Notes: generated by a model not told the origin, from the sequence alone. 64,000 nt of DNA from Pseudomonas sp. CC120222-01a (GCF_003097235.1 NZ_QEQQ01000006.1:62001-126000); one strand, 5' to 3'; positions 16,232-25,885 are shown, numbered from the stretch's first letter. A program made the numbers and translations.

Positions 16232-18175
16232 ATGCGTACTCCCCTCGCCGCGCCATGGCGCTATCTGCTGCTACTCTGTTCAACCTGGTTCGGCATCTTC
16301 CTGCTGACACGTTTCATATTGCTGGCCACACACCTGGATGAGGTCAGCGGTAATTATTTCTCGATCTTCTTCGACGGTGCCCTCTACGACCTGAGCTTCC
16401 TCATCTACACCGCCCTGCCACTGGGCGTGTACCTGGTCCTGTGCCCGAATGCCTTGTGGCGTTCGCGTGCTCACCGCTGGCTGCTCGCCGGCTTGTGGGT
16501 GGTCAGCCTGTTCGTGATGCTGTTCGTCGCCGTGGCCGAGTGGCTGTTCTGGGACGAGTTCGGCGTACGCTTCAACTTCATCGCTGTCGACTACCTGGTC
16601 TATTCCAAGGAAGTGCTGGACAACATCCGCGAGTCCTACCCACTGCCCACGCTGCTCAGCAGCATCGCAGTGGCCGCGGTCCTGCTCGCCCTGGTACTGC
16701 GCAAGCCGCTGGCCCAGGCCCTCGCCGCCCCCGCCGCCACCTCGCGCCAGCGCTGGTCCGGGCTGGGCGTGCTGGCGGTGCTGGTCGGCCTGAACATCCT
16801 GGTGATCGACCAGCAGTTCCCGCGCGGCCAGGGCGGCAACGCCTACCAGCGCGAACTGGCCAGTAACGGCCCGTACCAGTTCTTCGCCGCCTTCCGTAAC
16901 AACGAACTGGATTACACCCAGTTCTACGCCAGCCTCGGCGCCGGCGAAGTCGGCGCGCAGATGCACCAGGAGCTGGCCGAACCCAACGCCCGCTTCCAGG
17001 GCCAGGAGCCTCAGGACATCCGCCGCCACATCAGTGCCAGCGGTGAACAGCGCACCCCGAACATCATCCTGGTGACCATCGAGAGCTTCAGCGCCAAGTA
17101 CATGGGCAGCAACGGCGATGCGCGCAACCTCACGCCAAACCTCGACGCCCTGCGCCGCGAGAGCCTGTACTTCAACAACTTCTACGCCACCGGCACCCGC
17201 ACCGACCGCGGCCTGGAAGCCATCACCCTGTCGATCCCGCCGACCCCGGGCCGTTCGATCGTCAAGCGCATCGGCCGCGAAAGCGGCTACGCCAGCCTTG
17301 GCCAGCAACTCACCGCCAAAGGCTACGACGCCGTCTTCGTCTACGGCGGGCGCGGCTACTTCGACAACATGAACGCGTTCTTCAGCGGCAATGGCTACCG
17401 CATCGTCGACCAGAGCAGCGTCGATGAAAGCGAAATCAGCTTCAAGAATGCCTGGGGCATGGCTGACGAGGACCTGTACCGGCAGACGCTCAAGCTGGCC
17501 GATGCCGATTTCGCCCAGCAGAAGCCGTTCTTCCTGCAGCTGATGACCACCTCGAACCACCGCCCCTACACCTACCCGGACGGCCGCATCGACATCCCGT
17601 CAGGCGACGGCCGCGAAGGCGCGGTGAAGTACACCGACCATGCCATCGCCCAGTTCCTCAAGGAAGCCAAGGGCAAGCCGTGGTTCGACAACACCCTGTT
17701 CGTCTTCGTCGCCGACCACACGGCCGGCAGCGCCGGGGTCGAGGACCTGCCGGTGAACAACTACCAGATCCCGCTATGGATCTACGCACCGAAAATGATC
17801 GAGCCCCGCGAAGACAGCAAGCTGGCCAGCCAGATCGACCTGGCGCCGACCCTGCTGGGCCTGCTCAACTTCGACTACACCTCGACCTTCTTCGGTCGCG
17901 ACCTGCTCAAGGAAGACGACCTGCCACCTCGCGTGCTGATCGGCAATTACCAGCACCTGGGGCTGTTCGACGGCAACAACCTGGCCATTCTCAGCCCGCG
18001 TGGCGGCATGCGTGTGCATGAGGATGCCCTGGGCAAGAGCCACGAAACCACAGTCGCCAGCGACAACCCGCTGATCCGCCGGGCGATCGCCTATTACCAG
18101 AGCGCGGCCTACGGCTTCAGCCAGGGCCTGCTGGCCTGGAAGCCCGAGCAGCAAGGTGTCGCAGCCGGCAAGTAA
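16232..18175 (+). CDS. LTA synthase-like inner-membrane sulfatase (phosphoglycerol transferase type)
   Basis: 647 residues. Five N-terminal membrane helices (residues about 10-190) are followed by a periplasmic alkaline-phosphatase-fold sulfatase domain: NIILVTIESFSAKYMG holds the metal-binding Glu, GTRTDRGLEA the nucleophilic Thr, and FVADHTAGSAG the later metal ligands. Relatives are LtaS and OpgB/MdoB, which move phosphoglycerol groups onto lipoteichoic acid or osmoregulated periplasmic glucans. In a Gram-negative the likely acceptor is a periplasmic glucan or other envelope glycan, which is inference. Start ATG 16232 (MRTPLAAPWRYL) begins the first helix. Confidence 0.85.
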   Translation: MRTPLAAPWRYLLLLCSTWFGIFLLTRFILLATHLDEVSGNYFSIFFDGALYDLSFLIYTALPLGVYLVLCPNALWRSRAHRWLLAGLWVVSLFVMLFVAVAEWLFWDEFGVRFNFIAVDYLVYSKEVLDNIRESYPLPTLLSSIAVAAVLLALVLRKPLAQALAAPAATSRQRWSGLGVLAVLVGLNILVIDQQFPRGQGGNAYQRELASNGPYQFFAAFRNNELDYTQFYASLGAGEVGAQMHQELAEPNARFQGQEPQDIRRHISASGEQRTPNIILVTIESFSAKYMGSNGDARNLTPNLDALRRESLYFNNFYATGTRTDRGLEAITLSIPPTPGRSIVKRIGRESGYASLGQQLTAKGYDAVFVYGGRGYFDNMNAFFSGNGYRIVDQSSVDESEISFKNAWGMADEDLYRQTLKLADADFAQQKPFFLQLMTTSNHRPYTYPDGRIDIPSGDGREGAVKYTDHAIAQFLKEAKGKPWFDNTLFVFVADHTAGSAGVEDLPVNNYQIPLWIYAPKMIEPREDSKLASQIDLAPTLLGLLNFDYTSTFFGRDLLKEDDLPPRVLIGNYQHLGLFDGNNLAILSPRGGMRVHEDALGKSHETTVASDNPLIRRAIAYYQSAAYGFSQGLLAWKPEQQGVAAGK

Positions 18176-18186
18176 GCCTGGCCAAT

Positions 18187-18300
18187 GTGGGAGCGGCCTT
18201 GCGTCGCGAAAGGGCCGCAAAGCGGCCCCAACAATCTATGCACCAACGCTGATATCTGGGGCCGCGCTGCGGCCCTTTCGCGACGCAAGGCCGCTCCCAC
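18187..18300. repeat. Inverted pair of REP elements (REPIN)
   Basis: GTGGGAGCGGCCTTGCGTCG at the left end and its exact reverse complement at the right end, with G+C-rich palindromes between, in the convergent gap between the sulfatase and DUF808 genes. It is the same subtype as 2197-2309. Confidence 0.85.
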
Positions 18301-18317
18301 AGGAACTGCGCAGCGCT

Positions 18318-19232
18318 TCAAGTAGCGGGCCGCAGCGCCCGCCACAGTTTCCCCGCAACAGCCACCACTGCCAGTACCACAGCCCCGGCCAGCACACCGG
18401 CCACGCCATTGAGCAGGCCGCTTGTCAGCGCCCCTCCGCGCCCTTCGCTGAACGCCTCGATCGCGTGATGCAGCGGCGCCACCCCATGTACCAGAATCCC
18501 GCCACCGACCAGGAACATCGCCGCGGTACCGATCACCGACAGGCTCTTCATCATGTAGGGTGCGGCCCGCAGGATGCCGTTGCCGATCGAACGGGCCAGC
18601 GCTGAAGATTTCTGGGTCATCCACAGCCCCAGGTCGTCAAGCTTGACGATACCGCCTACCAGCCCATACACACCGATGGTCATGACCACCGCGATGCCCG
18701 ACAGCACGATGATCTGCTGCGTCAGCGGCGAGTCGGCGACGATGCCCAAGGTAATCGCGATGATTTCCGCCGAGAGGATGAAGTCGGTACGCACCGCGCC
18801 CTTGATCTTGGCTTTCTCGAACGCCACCAGGTCGACATTGGCATCGGCCACGGCCTCCTTGCGCGCCTCGTGCTGCAGTTCGTCCTCTTCCTTGCTGTGC
18901 AGGAACTTGTGCGCCAGCTTCTCGAAGCCCTCGAAGCACAGGTAGGCGCCGCCAAGCATCAGCAGCGGCGTCACCGCCCAGGGGATGAACGCACTGATCA
19001 ACAGCGCCGCCGGCACCAGGATCGCCTTGTTCAACAGCGACCCCTTGGCCACCGCCCACACCACCGGAATCTCGCGCTCGGCGCGCACGCCGGTGACCTG
19101 CTGGGCATTGAGCGCCAGGTCGTCGCCCAGTACACCTGCGGTCTTCTTCGCCGCGACCTTGGTCATCACCGAAACATCGTCGAGCACCGTGGCGATGTCG
19201 TCGATCAGTACCAGTAGACTGCTTCCTGCCAT
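18318..19232 (-). CDS. DUF808 (YedI-like) inner-membrane protein
   Basis: 304 residues. It opens with [43 protein letters not shown], the conserved DUF808 signature, and continues with about five hydrophobic helices ([46 protein letters not shown]). The length is typical. The molecular function of the family is unknown. It stands alone, convergent with the sulfatase and divergent from the TetR gene at 19365. Confidence 0.88.
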   Translation of the reverse strand: MAGSSLLVLIDDIATVLDDVSVMTKVAAKKTAGVLGDDLALNAQQVTGVRAEREIPVVWAVAKGSLLNKAILVPAALLISAFIPWAVTPLLMLGGAYLCFEGFEKLAHKFLHSKEEDELQHEARKEAVADANVDLVAFEKAKIKGAVRTDFILSAEIIAITLGIVADSPLTQQIIVLSGIAVVMTIGVYGLVGGIVKLDDLGLWMTQKSSALARSIGNGILRAAPYMMKSLSVIGTAAMFLVGGGILVHGVAPLHHAIEAFSEGRGGALTSGLLNGVAGVLAGAVVLAVVAVAGKLWRALRPAT

Positions 19233-19364
19233 GTTCGCTTGTATCCAAATTAGTCAATGTGCCGGATTCTAGCCCAAAGCCGCTGCCTTGAGCGTCCGTC
19301 GGGCGCGGTGCTACCATGCCCGATCCCTCTTAGAGGTGGCCATTATCGAGGAAGATCCCTGACC

Positions 19365-19976
19365 ATGAGCACTATTCGCGAGCGCAACAAGGAACTGATC
19401 CTGCGCGCAGCCAGTGAAGAGTTTGCCGACAAGGGCTTCGCCGCCACCAAGACCAGCGACATCGCTGCCAAGGCCGGCCTGCCCAAGCCGAACGTGTATT
19501 ACTACTTCAAGTCCAAGGACAACCTCTACCGCGAGGTCCTGGAGAGCATCATCGCGCCGATCATGCAGGCATCGACGCCGTTCAATGCCGACGGTGATCC
19601 GAAAGAGGTGTTGAGCGCGTACATCCGCTCGAAGATCCGCATTTCGCGTGACCTGCCCCATGCCTCGAAAGTGTTCGCCAGCGAAATCATGCATGGCGCA
19701 CCGCACCTGTCGCCAAACCAGGTGGAGCAGTTGAACGAGCAGGCCCGGCATAACATCGAGTGCATCCAGCGCTGGATCGACCGCGGGCAGATCGCCCATG
19801 TCGATGCCCACCACCTGATGTTCAGCATCTGGGCCGCGACCCAGACCTATGCCGATTTCGATTGGCAGATTTCCGCCGTGACCGGCAAGGCCAAGCTGGC
19901 CGACAGCGATTACGACGCCGCGGCCGACACCATCATTCGCATGGTGCTCAAGGGCTGTGAGCCCGAGGCGGCCTGA
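19365..19976 (+). CDS. TetR-family regulator with RutR/YcdC-type C-terminal domain
   Basis: 203 residues. The N-terminal TetR helix-turn-helix is TSDIAAKAGLPKPNVYYYF; the C-terminal part (SRDLPHASKVFASEIMHGAP, DAHHLMFSIWAATQTYADF) resembles E. coli RutR, which binds uracil or thymine and represses pyrimidine and purine genes. ATG at 19365 follows GAGGAAG. Two RutR-consensus-like sites lie upstream of the NCS1 permease at 34.2 kb, so that gene is a possible target; the ligand and targets are inferred. Confidence 0.85.
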   Translation: MSTIRERNKELILRAASEEFADKGFAATKTSDIAAKAGLPKPNVYYYFKSKDNLYREVLESIIAPIMQASTPFNADGDPKEVLSAYIRSKIRISRDLPHASKVFASEIMHGAPHLSPNQVEQLNEQARHNIECIQRWIDRGQIAHVDAHHLMFSIWAATQTYADFDWQISAVTGKAKLADSDYDAAADTIIRMVLKGCEPEAA

Positions 19977-19992
19977 GCCAGCTATGTAAGCC

Positions 19993-20058
19993 ATTCGCGG
20001 GCACGCCCGCTCCCACAGGGATAGCGCTGTACCTGTGGGAGCGGGCGTGCCCGCGAAT
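19993..20058. repeat. Inverted pair of REP elements
   Basis: ATTCGCGGGCACGCCCGCTC and its exact reverse complement, with a short loop, between the convergent TetR and GlcG-like genes. Confidence 0.85.
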
Positions 20059-20081
20059 AGCCCAGAACAGGCAGTAGAGAA

Positions 20082-20522
20082 TTAAGCCGCTACACCCGCA
20101 TCAGCCTTCAACCCCACCTCTTCGATCGCACTGATCGCGCACTGCTCGTCGATATCCGACGTATCGCCGCTGATCCCCACCGCTCCCAGCACCTTGCCGT
20201 CCTGATCACGAATCAGCACACCACCCGGCGCCGGCACCACCGGCCGCTCGCCCAGGCCGTTCAACGCCGCGAAAAACGCCGGCCGCTGTTGCGCATCCAG
20301 TGCCAGCAGACGTGAGCCCTTGCCCAGGGCAATCGCACCCCAGGCCTTGCCGGTGGCCACTTCCGGCCGAATCAGGCTGGCGCCGTCCTCGCGCTGCAGC
20401 GCCAGCAGATGCCCGCCGGCATCGAGCACGGCCACGGTCAGCGGCGCGGCATTGATCTTGCGGCCCGCCGCCAGCGCGGCGTTCACCAGGCTGACAGCGA
20501 CTTTCAGGTTCAAAGCGTTCAT
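20082..20522 (-). CDS. GlcG/HbpS-family protein
   Basis: 146-residue single-domain protein with TVAVLDAGGHLLALQREDGA, TGKAWGAIALG and APGGVLIRDQDGKVLGAVGISG, all marks of the GlcG/HbpS (PduO C-terminal-like) fold. Some members bind haem, and GlcG sits in glycolate operons, but its job is not settled. ATG at 20522 is chosen over the far upstream start at 20798 because AGAGG is 10 nt before it and homology begins there. It is divergent from gcl, with a TTGTATACAA site on each side of the control region, so it is probably co-regulated with glyoxylate metabolism. Confidence 0.85.
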   Translation of the reverse strand: MNALNLKVAVSLVNAALAAGRKINAAPLTVAVLDAGGHLLALQREDGASLIRPEVATGKAWGAIALGKGSRLLALDAQQRPAFFAALNGLGERPVVPAPGGVLIRDQDGKVLGAVGISGDTSDIDEQCAISAIEEVGLKADAGVAA

Positions 20523-20604
20523 GGAAAGGTCCTCTTCTTGTTGTGAGAAGCCCTGAGGGCAGGTGAAAAAGCGATAAGCCAATAGAACACAACTGAATCT
20601 ATTT

Positions 20605-20614
20605 TTGTATACAA
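20605..20614. promoter_or_regulatory. TTGTATACAA operator-like site (GlcG-like gene side)
   Basis: Exact palindrome 82 nt upstream of the GlcG-like start, in a strongly AT-rich segment. Confidence 0.65.
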
Positions 20615-20744
20615 TAAATTGAAACGATCGTATGCGAGATCGCAAACCGCCGTTTTCACGGGCGCTCGAACGAAAGCCACCTTGTCCGACGAAAACCCGT
20701 TGACCTGAGCGGCCAGCCATGAATACACTCTGGCACAAAGCAAG

Positions 20745-20754
20745 TTGTATACAA
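20745..20754. promoter_or_regulatory. TTGTATACAA operator-like site (gcl side)
   Basis: Exact palindrome 25 nt upstream of the gcl ATG and exactly 140 nt from the copy at 20605; binding there would block gcl transcription. Confidence 0.65.
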
Positions 20755-20779
20755 TTACAAAATCGATGAGGCACAAACC

Positions 20780-22555
20780 ATGAGCAAAATGAGAGCAATC
20801 GATGCAGCCGTTCTGGTCATGCGCCGTGAAGGTGTAGATACCGCGTTCGGCATCCCGGGGGCTGCCATCAACCCGTTGTACTCGGCCCTGAAGAAAGTCG
20901 GTGGCATCGATCACGTCCTCGCTCGTCACGTCGAAGGCGCCTCGCACATGGCCGAGGGCTACACCCGTGCCAACCCAGGCAACATCGGCGTGTGCATCGG
21001 CACCTCCGGCCCAGCCGGCACCGACATGGTCACCGGCCTCTACAGCGCCTCGGCCGACTCCATCCCGATCCTCTGCATCACCGGCCAGGCACCCCGTGCC
21101 CGCCTGCACAAGGAAGACTTCCAGGCCGTCGACATCACCAACATCGTCAAGCCGGTCACCAAGTGGGCCACCACCGTTCTGGAGCCAGGCCAGGTGCCTT
21201 ACGCCTTCCAGAAGGCCTTCTATGAAATGCGCACCGGCCGCCCAGGCCCTGTGCTGATCGACCTGCCGTTCGACGTGCAGATGGCCGAAATCGAATTCGA
21301 CATCGACGCCTACGAGCCACTGGCAATCAACAAGCCGTCCGCCACCCGCGTACAGGCCGAGAAAGCCCTGGCCCTGCTCAATGACGCCGAGCGCCCACTG
21401 CTGGTAGCCGGTGGCGGCATCATCAACGCCGACGCCAGCGACAAGCTGGTCGAGTTCGCCGAACTGACCGGCGTACCAGTGATCCCGACCCTGATGGGCT
21501 GGGGCACCATCCCGGACGACCACGCACAGATGGTCGGCATGGTCGGCCTGCAGACTTCGCACCGCTACGGCAACGCCACCCTGCTGAAATCCGACCTGGT
21601 GTTCGGTATCGGTAACCGTTGGGCCAACCGCCACACCGGTTCCGTCGACGTCTACACCGAAGGCCGCAAGTTCGTGCACGTGGACATCGAACCGACCCAG
21701 ATCGGCCGCGTGTTCACCCCGGACCTGGGTATCGTTTCCGACGCCGGCAAGGCGCTGGACGTGTTCCTCGAAGTGGCCCGCGAGTGGAAAGCCGCTGGCA
21801 AGCTGAAGTGCCGCAAGGCCTGGCTGGAAGACTGCCAGCAGCGCAAGGCGAGCCTGCAGCGCAAGACCCACTTCGACAACGTGCCGGTCAAGCCACAGCG
21901 CGTCTACGAAGAGATGAACCAAGTGTTCGGCAAGGACACCTGCTACGTCAGCACCATCGGCCTCTCGCAGATCGCCGGCGCGCAGTTCCTGCACGTGTAC
22001 AAGCCACGCCACTGGATCAACTGCGGCCAGGCCGGCCCGCTGGGCTGGACCATCCCTGCCGCGCTGGGTGTAGTGAAGGCCGATCCAAAGCGCAAGGTCG
22101 TCGCACTGTCGGGTGACTACGACTTCCAGTTCATGATCGAAGAACTGGCGGTGGGCGCGCAGTTCAACCTGCCCTACGTCCACGTGCTGGTGAACAACGC
22201 CTACCTGGGCCTGATCCGTCAGGCACAGCGTGGCTTCGACATGGATTACTGTGTACAACTGGCGTTCGAGAACATCAACTCGACCGACGCTGCCACCTAC
22301 GGTGTCGATCACGTCGCCGTGGTCGAAGGCCTGGGCTGCAAGGCCATCCGCGTGTTCGAGCCGGCCGAGATCGCCCCTGCCCTGCTCAAGGCACAGAAGA
22401 TGGCCGAAGAGTTCCGCGTGCCGGTCGTGGTCGAAGTGATCCTCGAGCGTGTGACCAACATTTCCATGGGCACCGAGATCAACGCGGTCAACGAGTTCGA
22501 AGACCTGGCCCTGGTCGGCAACGACGCGCCAACCGCCATCTCGCTGCTGGACTGA
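20780..22555 (+). CDS. gcl: Glyoxylate carboligase (tartronate-semialdehyde synthase)
   Basis: 591-residue thiamine-diphosphate enzyme joining two glyoxylates into tartronate semialdehyde plus CO2. It has the three acetolactate-synthase-type domains and the ThDP motif from GDYDFQF to LVNN near residues 442-475. Position 51 is Val ([13 protein letters not shown]), not the catalytic Glu of other ThDP enzymes; that substitution is the known hallmark of true Gcl and separates it from acetolactate synthases. ATG at 20780 follows GATGAGG. It heads the gcl-hyi-glxR-ttuD-pykF cluster. Confidence 0.97.
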   Translation: MSKMRAIDAAVLVMRREGVDTAFGIPGAAINPLYSALKKVGGIDHVLARHVEGASHMAEGYTRANPGNIGVCIGTSGPAGTDMVTGLYSASADSIPILCITGQAPRARLHKEDFQAVDITNIVKPVTKWATTVLEPGQVPYAFQKAFYEMRTGRPGPVLIDLPFDVQMAEIEFDIDAYEPLAINKPSATRVQAEKALALLNDAERPLLVAGGGIINADASDKLVEFAELTGVPVIPTLMGWGTIPDDHAQMVGMVGLQTSHRYGNATLLKSDLVFGIGNRWANRHTGSVDVYTEGRKFVHVDIEPTQIGRVFTPDLGIVSDAGKALDVFLEVAREWKAAGKLKCRKAWLEDCQQRKASLQRKTHFDNVPVKPQRVYEEMNQVFGKDTCYVSTIGLSQIAGAQFLHVYKPRHWINCGQAGPLGWTIPAALGVVKADPKRKVVALSGDYDFQFMIEELAVGAQFNLPYVHVLVNNAYLGLIRQAQRGFDMDYCVQLAFENINSTDAATYGVDHVAVVEGLGCKAIRVFEPAEIAPALLKAQKMAEEFRVPVVVEVILERVTNISMGTEINAVNEFEDLALVGNDAPTAISLLD

Positions 22556-22564
22556 TCGCCTGAC

Positions 22565-22587
22565 GCCCCCAGGCTAGCCCTGGGGGC
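22565..22587 (+). terminator. Hairpin after gcl
   Basis: GCCCCCAGG-CTAG-CCTGGGGGC stem-loop in the 54-nt gcl-hyi gap, followed by CTTCAT rather than a T-run; an attenuator or mRNA-stabilising hairpin is as likely as a full terminator. Confidence 0.5.
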
Positions 22588-22609
22588 CTTCATCGCAAGG
22601 AGACAACCC

Positions 22610-23392
22610 ATGCCTCGCTTCGCTGCCAACCTGTCCATGCTGTTCACCGAACAGGACTTCCTGGCCCGCTTCAAGGCTGCCGCCGACGCTGGCTTCAGCG
22701 GCGTCGAATACCTGTTCCCGTACGACTTCAGCGCTGCCGAAATCAAGCAACAGCTGGACGCCCACGGCCTGACCCAGGTGCTGTTCAACCTGCCGGCAGG
22801 CGACTGGGCCAAGGGTGAGCGCGGTATCACCTGCCACCCTGACCGCGTCGAAGAATTCCGCGCTGGCGTAGACAAGGCCATCGAGTACGCCAAGGTCCTG
22901 GGCAACACCCAGGTCAACGCCCTGGCCGGCATTCGCCCACAAGGCCTGCAGTGCGCCGACGTGCGCAAGACCTTCGTGGAAAACCTGCGCTACGCCGCCG
23001 ACAAGCTGAAAGCTGCCGGGATCCGTCTGGTCATGGAAATGATCAACACCCGCGACATCCCGGGCTTCTACCTGAACACCACCAAACAGGCCCTGGAAAT
23101 CCAGGCCGAAGTCGGCAGTGACAACCTGTTCCTGCAGTACGACATCTACCACATGCAGATCATGGAAGGTGACCTGGCTCGCACCATGGAAACCAACCTG
23201 AAACTGATCAACCACATCCAGCTGGCCGACAACCCGGGCCGCAACGAACCAGGCACTGGCGAGATCAACTACCGCTTCCTGTTCGAACACCTGGACCGCA
23301 TCGGCTACCAGGGCTGGGTGGGCGCGGAATACAAACCGCTGACCACCACCGAAGCGGGCCTGGGCTGGCTGAAGACCCACAACGTCATTTAA
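22610..23392 (+). CDS. hyi: Hydroxypyruvate isomerase
   Basis: 260-residue TIM-barrel enzyme interconverting hydroxypyruvate and tartronate semialdehyde. Motifs are GFSGVEYLFPYDF near residue 30, the metal-site Glu in RLVMEMINTRDIPGF (about 145), QYDIYHMQIMEGD, and the C-terminal WVGAEYKP with a second Glu. ATG 22610 follows AAGGAGA. It lies 54 nt after gcl and is separated from glxR by a REP pair. Confidence 0.94.
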   Translation: MPRFAANLSMLFTEQDFLARFKAAADAGFSGVEYLFPYDFSAAEIKQQLDAHGLTQVLFNLPAGDWAKGERGITCHPDRVEEFRAGVDKAIEYAKVLGNTQVNALAGIRPQGLQCADVRKTFVENLRYAADKLKAAGIRLVMEMINTRDIPGFYLNTTKQALEIQAEVGSDNLFLQYDIYHMQIMEGDLARTMETNLKLINHIQLADNPGRNEPGTGEINYRFLFEHLDRIGYQGWVGAEYKPLTTTEAGLGWLKTHNVI

Positions 23393-23409
23393 CGGCTGAA
23401 CACAGATCT

Positions 23410-23496
23410 CTGTGGGAGCGGGCTTGCCCGCGAACACCGGCGAAGCCGGTGCCATCCACCGAGTTGTCTGCTTCGCGGGCAAGCCCGCTCCCACAG
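23410..23496. repeat. Inverted pair of REP elements
   Basis: CTGTGGGAGCGGGCTTGCCC and its reverse complement enclose ACCGGCGAAGCCGGT, within the gcl cluster between hyi and glxR. Confidence 0.85.
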
Positions 23497-23545
23497 GGGG
23501 CCAATGCTTGCTTGAGATATCACAATTACAAAGAGGTAATTTCTC

Positions 23546-24439
23546 ATGGCTAAAATCGGGTTCCTCGGCACCGGCATCATGGGCAAGCCCATGGCGCAGA
23601 ACCTGCAGAAAGCAGGTCACAGCATCTTCGTTTCCACCCACCACGACGCCGCCCCGGCTGACCTGATCGCCGCTGGCGCAGTGGCCCTGGCCAACCCGAA
23701 AGAAGTGGCCCAGGAAGCTGAATTCATCATCGTCATGGTCCCGGACACCCCGCAGGTCGAAAGCGTCCTGTTCGGTGAAAACGGCGTCGCCGAAGGCGTG
23801 GGCCCGAACAAGGTGGTGATCGACATGAGCTCGATCTCCCCTACCGCCACCAAAGCCTTCGCCGAGAAGATCAAGGCCACCGGCGCCGCCTACCTGGACG
23901 CCCCGGTGTCCGGCGGTGAAGTCGGCGCCAAGGCCGCGACCCTGAGCATCATGGTCGGTGGCTGCCCGAAAGCCTTCGAGCGCGCCCAGCCGCTGTTCGA
24001 AGCCATGGGCAAGAACATCACCCGCGTCGGTGGCAACGGCGACGGCCAGACTGCCAAGGTAGCCAACCAGATTATCGTCGCCCTGAACATCCAGGCCGTG
24101 GCCGAAGCCCTGCTGTTCGCCGCCAAGAACGGCGCCGACCCAGCCAAGGTGCGTGAAGCCCTGATGGGTGGCTTCGCTTCGTCGAAGATCCTCGAAGTGC
24201 ACGCCGAGCGCATGATCAAAGGCACCTTCGACCCAGGTTTCCGCATCAACCTGCACCAGAAGGACCTCAACCTGGCCCTGCAAGGCGCCAAGGAACTGGG
24301 CATCAACCTGCCCAACACCTCCAATGCCCAGCAAGTGTTCAACACCTGCCAGGCCCTGGGCGGCGGCAACTGGGACCACTCGGCGCTGATCAAAGGCCTG
24401 GAGCACATGGCCAACTTCTCGATCCGCGACGACAAGTAA
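23546..24439 (+). CDS. glxR: Tartronate semialdehyde reductase (2-hydroxy-3-oxopropionate reductase)
   Basis: 297-residue beta-hydroxyacid dehydrogenase reducing tartronate semialdehyde to D-glycerate with NAD(P)H. The sequence shows the Rossmann motif GFLGTGIMGKPMAQNL at the N-terminus, the substrate-binding DAPVSGGEVGA (about residue 120) and the catalytic Lys in GQTAKVANQ (about 170). The length is standard. ATG 23546 follows AAGAGG. It sits between hyi and ttuD and completes the glycerate pathway from glyoxylate. Confidence 0.95.
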   Translation: MAKIGFLGTGIMGKPMAQNLQKAGHSIFVSTHHDAAPADLIAAGAVALANPKEVAQEAEFIIVMVPDTPQVESVLFGENGVAEGVGPNKVVIDMSSISPTATKAFAEKIKATGAAYLDAPVSGGEVGAKAATLSIMVGGCPKAFERAQPLFEAMGKNITRVGGNGDGQTAKVANQIIVALNIQAVAEALLFAAKNGADPAKVREALMGGFASSKILEVHAERMIKGTFDPGFRINLHQKDLNLALQGAKELGINLPNTSNAQQVFNTCQALGGGNWDHSALIKGLEHMANFSIRDDK

Positions 24440-24448
24440 GACCTTACC

Positions 24449-24480
24449 GGCCTCTTCGCGGGCACGCCCGCGAAGAAGCC
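24449..24480. repeat. REP element, single
   Basis: GGCCTCTTCGCGGGCACGCC followed by its own palindromic half, between glxR and ttuD. It forms one compact hairpin. Confidence 0.75.
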
Positions 24481-24586
24481 AACACCGCTGAACCTGCGAC
24501 CACAGGCTCAGGGGTGACCCCGAGCAACACCCGCCCCTGGTTCGGCCTGCACGGAGGCAGTTCCAGGGGCGTTTTCGATTCTGCAG

Positions 24587-24598
24587 AACAACAATAAA
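24587..24598 (+). promoter_or_regulatory. Hfq/Crc-type A-rich leader motif (ttuD)
   Basis: AACAACAATAAA matches AANAANAA and abuts the GGGAG ribosome binding site of ttuD. Confidence 0.6.
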
Positions 24599-24610
24599 TG
24601 GGAGCCTGCC

Positions 24611-25885
24611 ATGTCGGTCGATCCGCAAAAACTTCTACGCGACCTGTTCGACACAGCCATCGCCGCCGCCCACCCACGCCAAGTCCTCGAACCCTACCTG
24701 CCCGCCGACCGTAGCGGCCGGGTCATCGTCATCGGCGCCGGCAAAGCCGCAGCCGCCATGGCCGAAGTGGTCGAAAAAAGCTGGCAGGGCGAAGTCTCCG
24801 GGCTGGTCGTGACCCGCTACGGTCACGGCGCCAACTGCCAGAAAATCGAGGTGGTCGAAGCCGCTCACCCGGTCCCCGACGCCGCCGGCCTGGCCGTGGC
24901 CAAGCGTGTGCTGGAACTGGTCAGCAACCTCAATGAAGAAGATCGCGTCATCTTCCTGCTGTCCGGCGGTGGCTCCGCCCTGCTGGCACTGCCAGCCGAA
25001 GGCCTGACCCTGGCGGACAAGCAACAGATCAACAAGGCGCTGCTCAAATCCGGCGCCACCATCGGCGAGATGAACTGCGTGCGCAAGCACCTCTCGGCGA
25101 TCAAGGGCGGCCGCCTGGCCAAGGCCTGCTGGCCAGCCACCGTCTACACCTATGCGATTTCCGACGTGCCTGGCGACCTGGCCACCGTCATCGCCTCCGG
25201 CCCGACCGTGGCCGACCCGAGCACCTCGGCCGATGCCCTGGCGATCCTCAAGCGCTACAGCATCGAAGCGCCGAAGGCCGTCATCGACTGGCTCAACAAC
25301 CCCGCCTCGGAAACCGTCAAGGCCGATGACCCGGCCCTGGCCCGCAGCCACTTCCAGCTGATCGCCAAGCCCCAGCAATCGCTCGAGGCCGCCGCAGTGA
25401 AAGCCCGCCAGGCCGGTTTCAGCCCGCTGATCCTCGGTGACCTGGAAGGTGAGTCGCGCGAAGTGGCCAAGGTACACGCGGGCATCGCCCGGCAGATCGT
25501 GTTGCATGGCCAGCCGCTGAAGGCGCCCTGCGTGATCCTCTCCGGCGGTGAAACCACCGTCACCGTGCGCGGCAACGGCCGTGGCGGGCGCAACGCCGAG
25601 TTCCTGCTCAGCCTCACCGAAAGCCTCAAGGGCCTGCCGGGCGTGTATGCCCTGGCCGGTGACACCGACGGCATCGACGGCTCGGAAGAAAACGCCGGCG
25701 CCTTCATGACCCCGGGCAGCTACGCCCGCGCCGAAGCCTTGGGCCTGTCGGCCAGCGACGAGCTGGACAACAACAACGGCTATGGCTACTTCGCCGCGCT
25801 CGATGCCCTGATCGTCACCGAGCCGACCCGTACCAACGTCAACGACTTCCGCGCCATTCTGATCCTCGAGACTGCCCAATCATGA
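24611..25885 (+). CDS. ttuD: Glycerate 2-kinase / TtuD-type protein (often named hydroxypyruvate reductase)
   Basis: 424 residues: DUF4147 domain with VIVIGAGKAAAAMAEV (about residue 38) and FLLSGGGSALLALP (about 115), then a C-terminal MOFRL domain with ILSGGETTVTVRGNGRGGRN and AGDTDGIDGSE. Older annotation calls the family hydroxypyruvate reductase, but no Rossmann dinucleotide site is seen and characterised members phosphorylate glycerate at the 2-position. Placed after glxR, it would give 2-phosphoglycerate. Its TGA overlaps the pykF ATG (ATGA), so translation is coupled. Confidence 0.9.
   Translation: MSVDPQKLLRDLFDTAIAAAHPRQVLEPYLPADRSGRVIVIGAGKAAAAMAEVVEKSWQGEVSGLVVTRYGHGANCQKIEVVEAAHPVPDAAGLAVAKRVLELVSNLNEEDRVIFLLSGGGSALLALPAEGLTLADKQQINKALLKSGATIGEMNCVRKHLSAIKGGRLAKACWPATVYTYAISDVPGDLATVIASGPTVADPSTSADALAILKRYSIEAPKAVIDWLNNPASETVKADDPALARSHFQLIAKPQQSLEAAAVKARQAGFSPLILGDLEGESREVAKVHAGIARQIVLHGQPLKAPCVILSGGETTVTVRGNGRGGRNAEFLLSLTESLKGLPGVYALAGDTDGIDGSEENAGAFMTPGSYARAEALGLSASDELDNNNGYGYFAALDALIVTEPTRTNVNDFRAILILETAQS

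Noticed and set aside
20519..22312. 597-codon open frame on the minus strand across gcl
   Set aside because: It is the antisense shadow of gcl; its translation is low-complexity (Val/Gly/Asp-rich) without any domain, and gcl is a complete, recognisable enzyme.
22574..24628. 684-codon open frame on the minus strand across hyi and glxR
   Set aside because: It crosses two well-supported genes and a REP pair on the opposite strand, and has no motif of its own; G+C-rich codon bias produces such frames.
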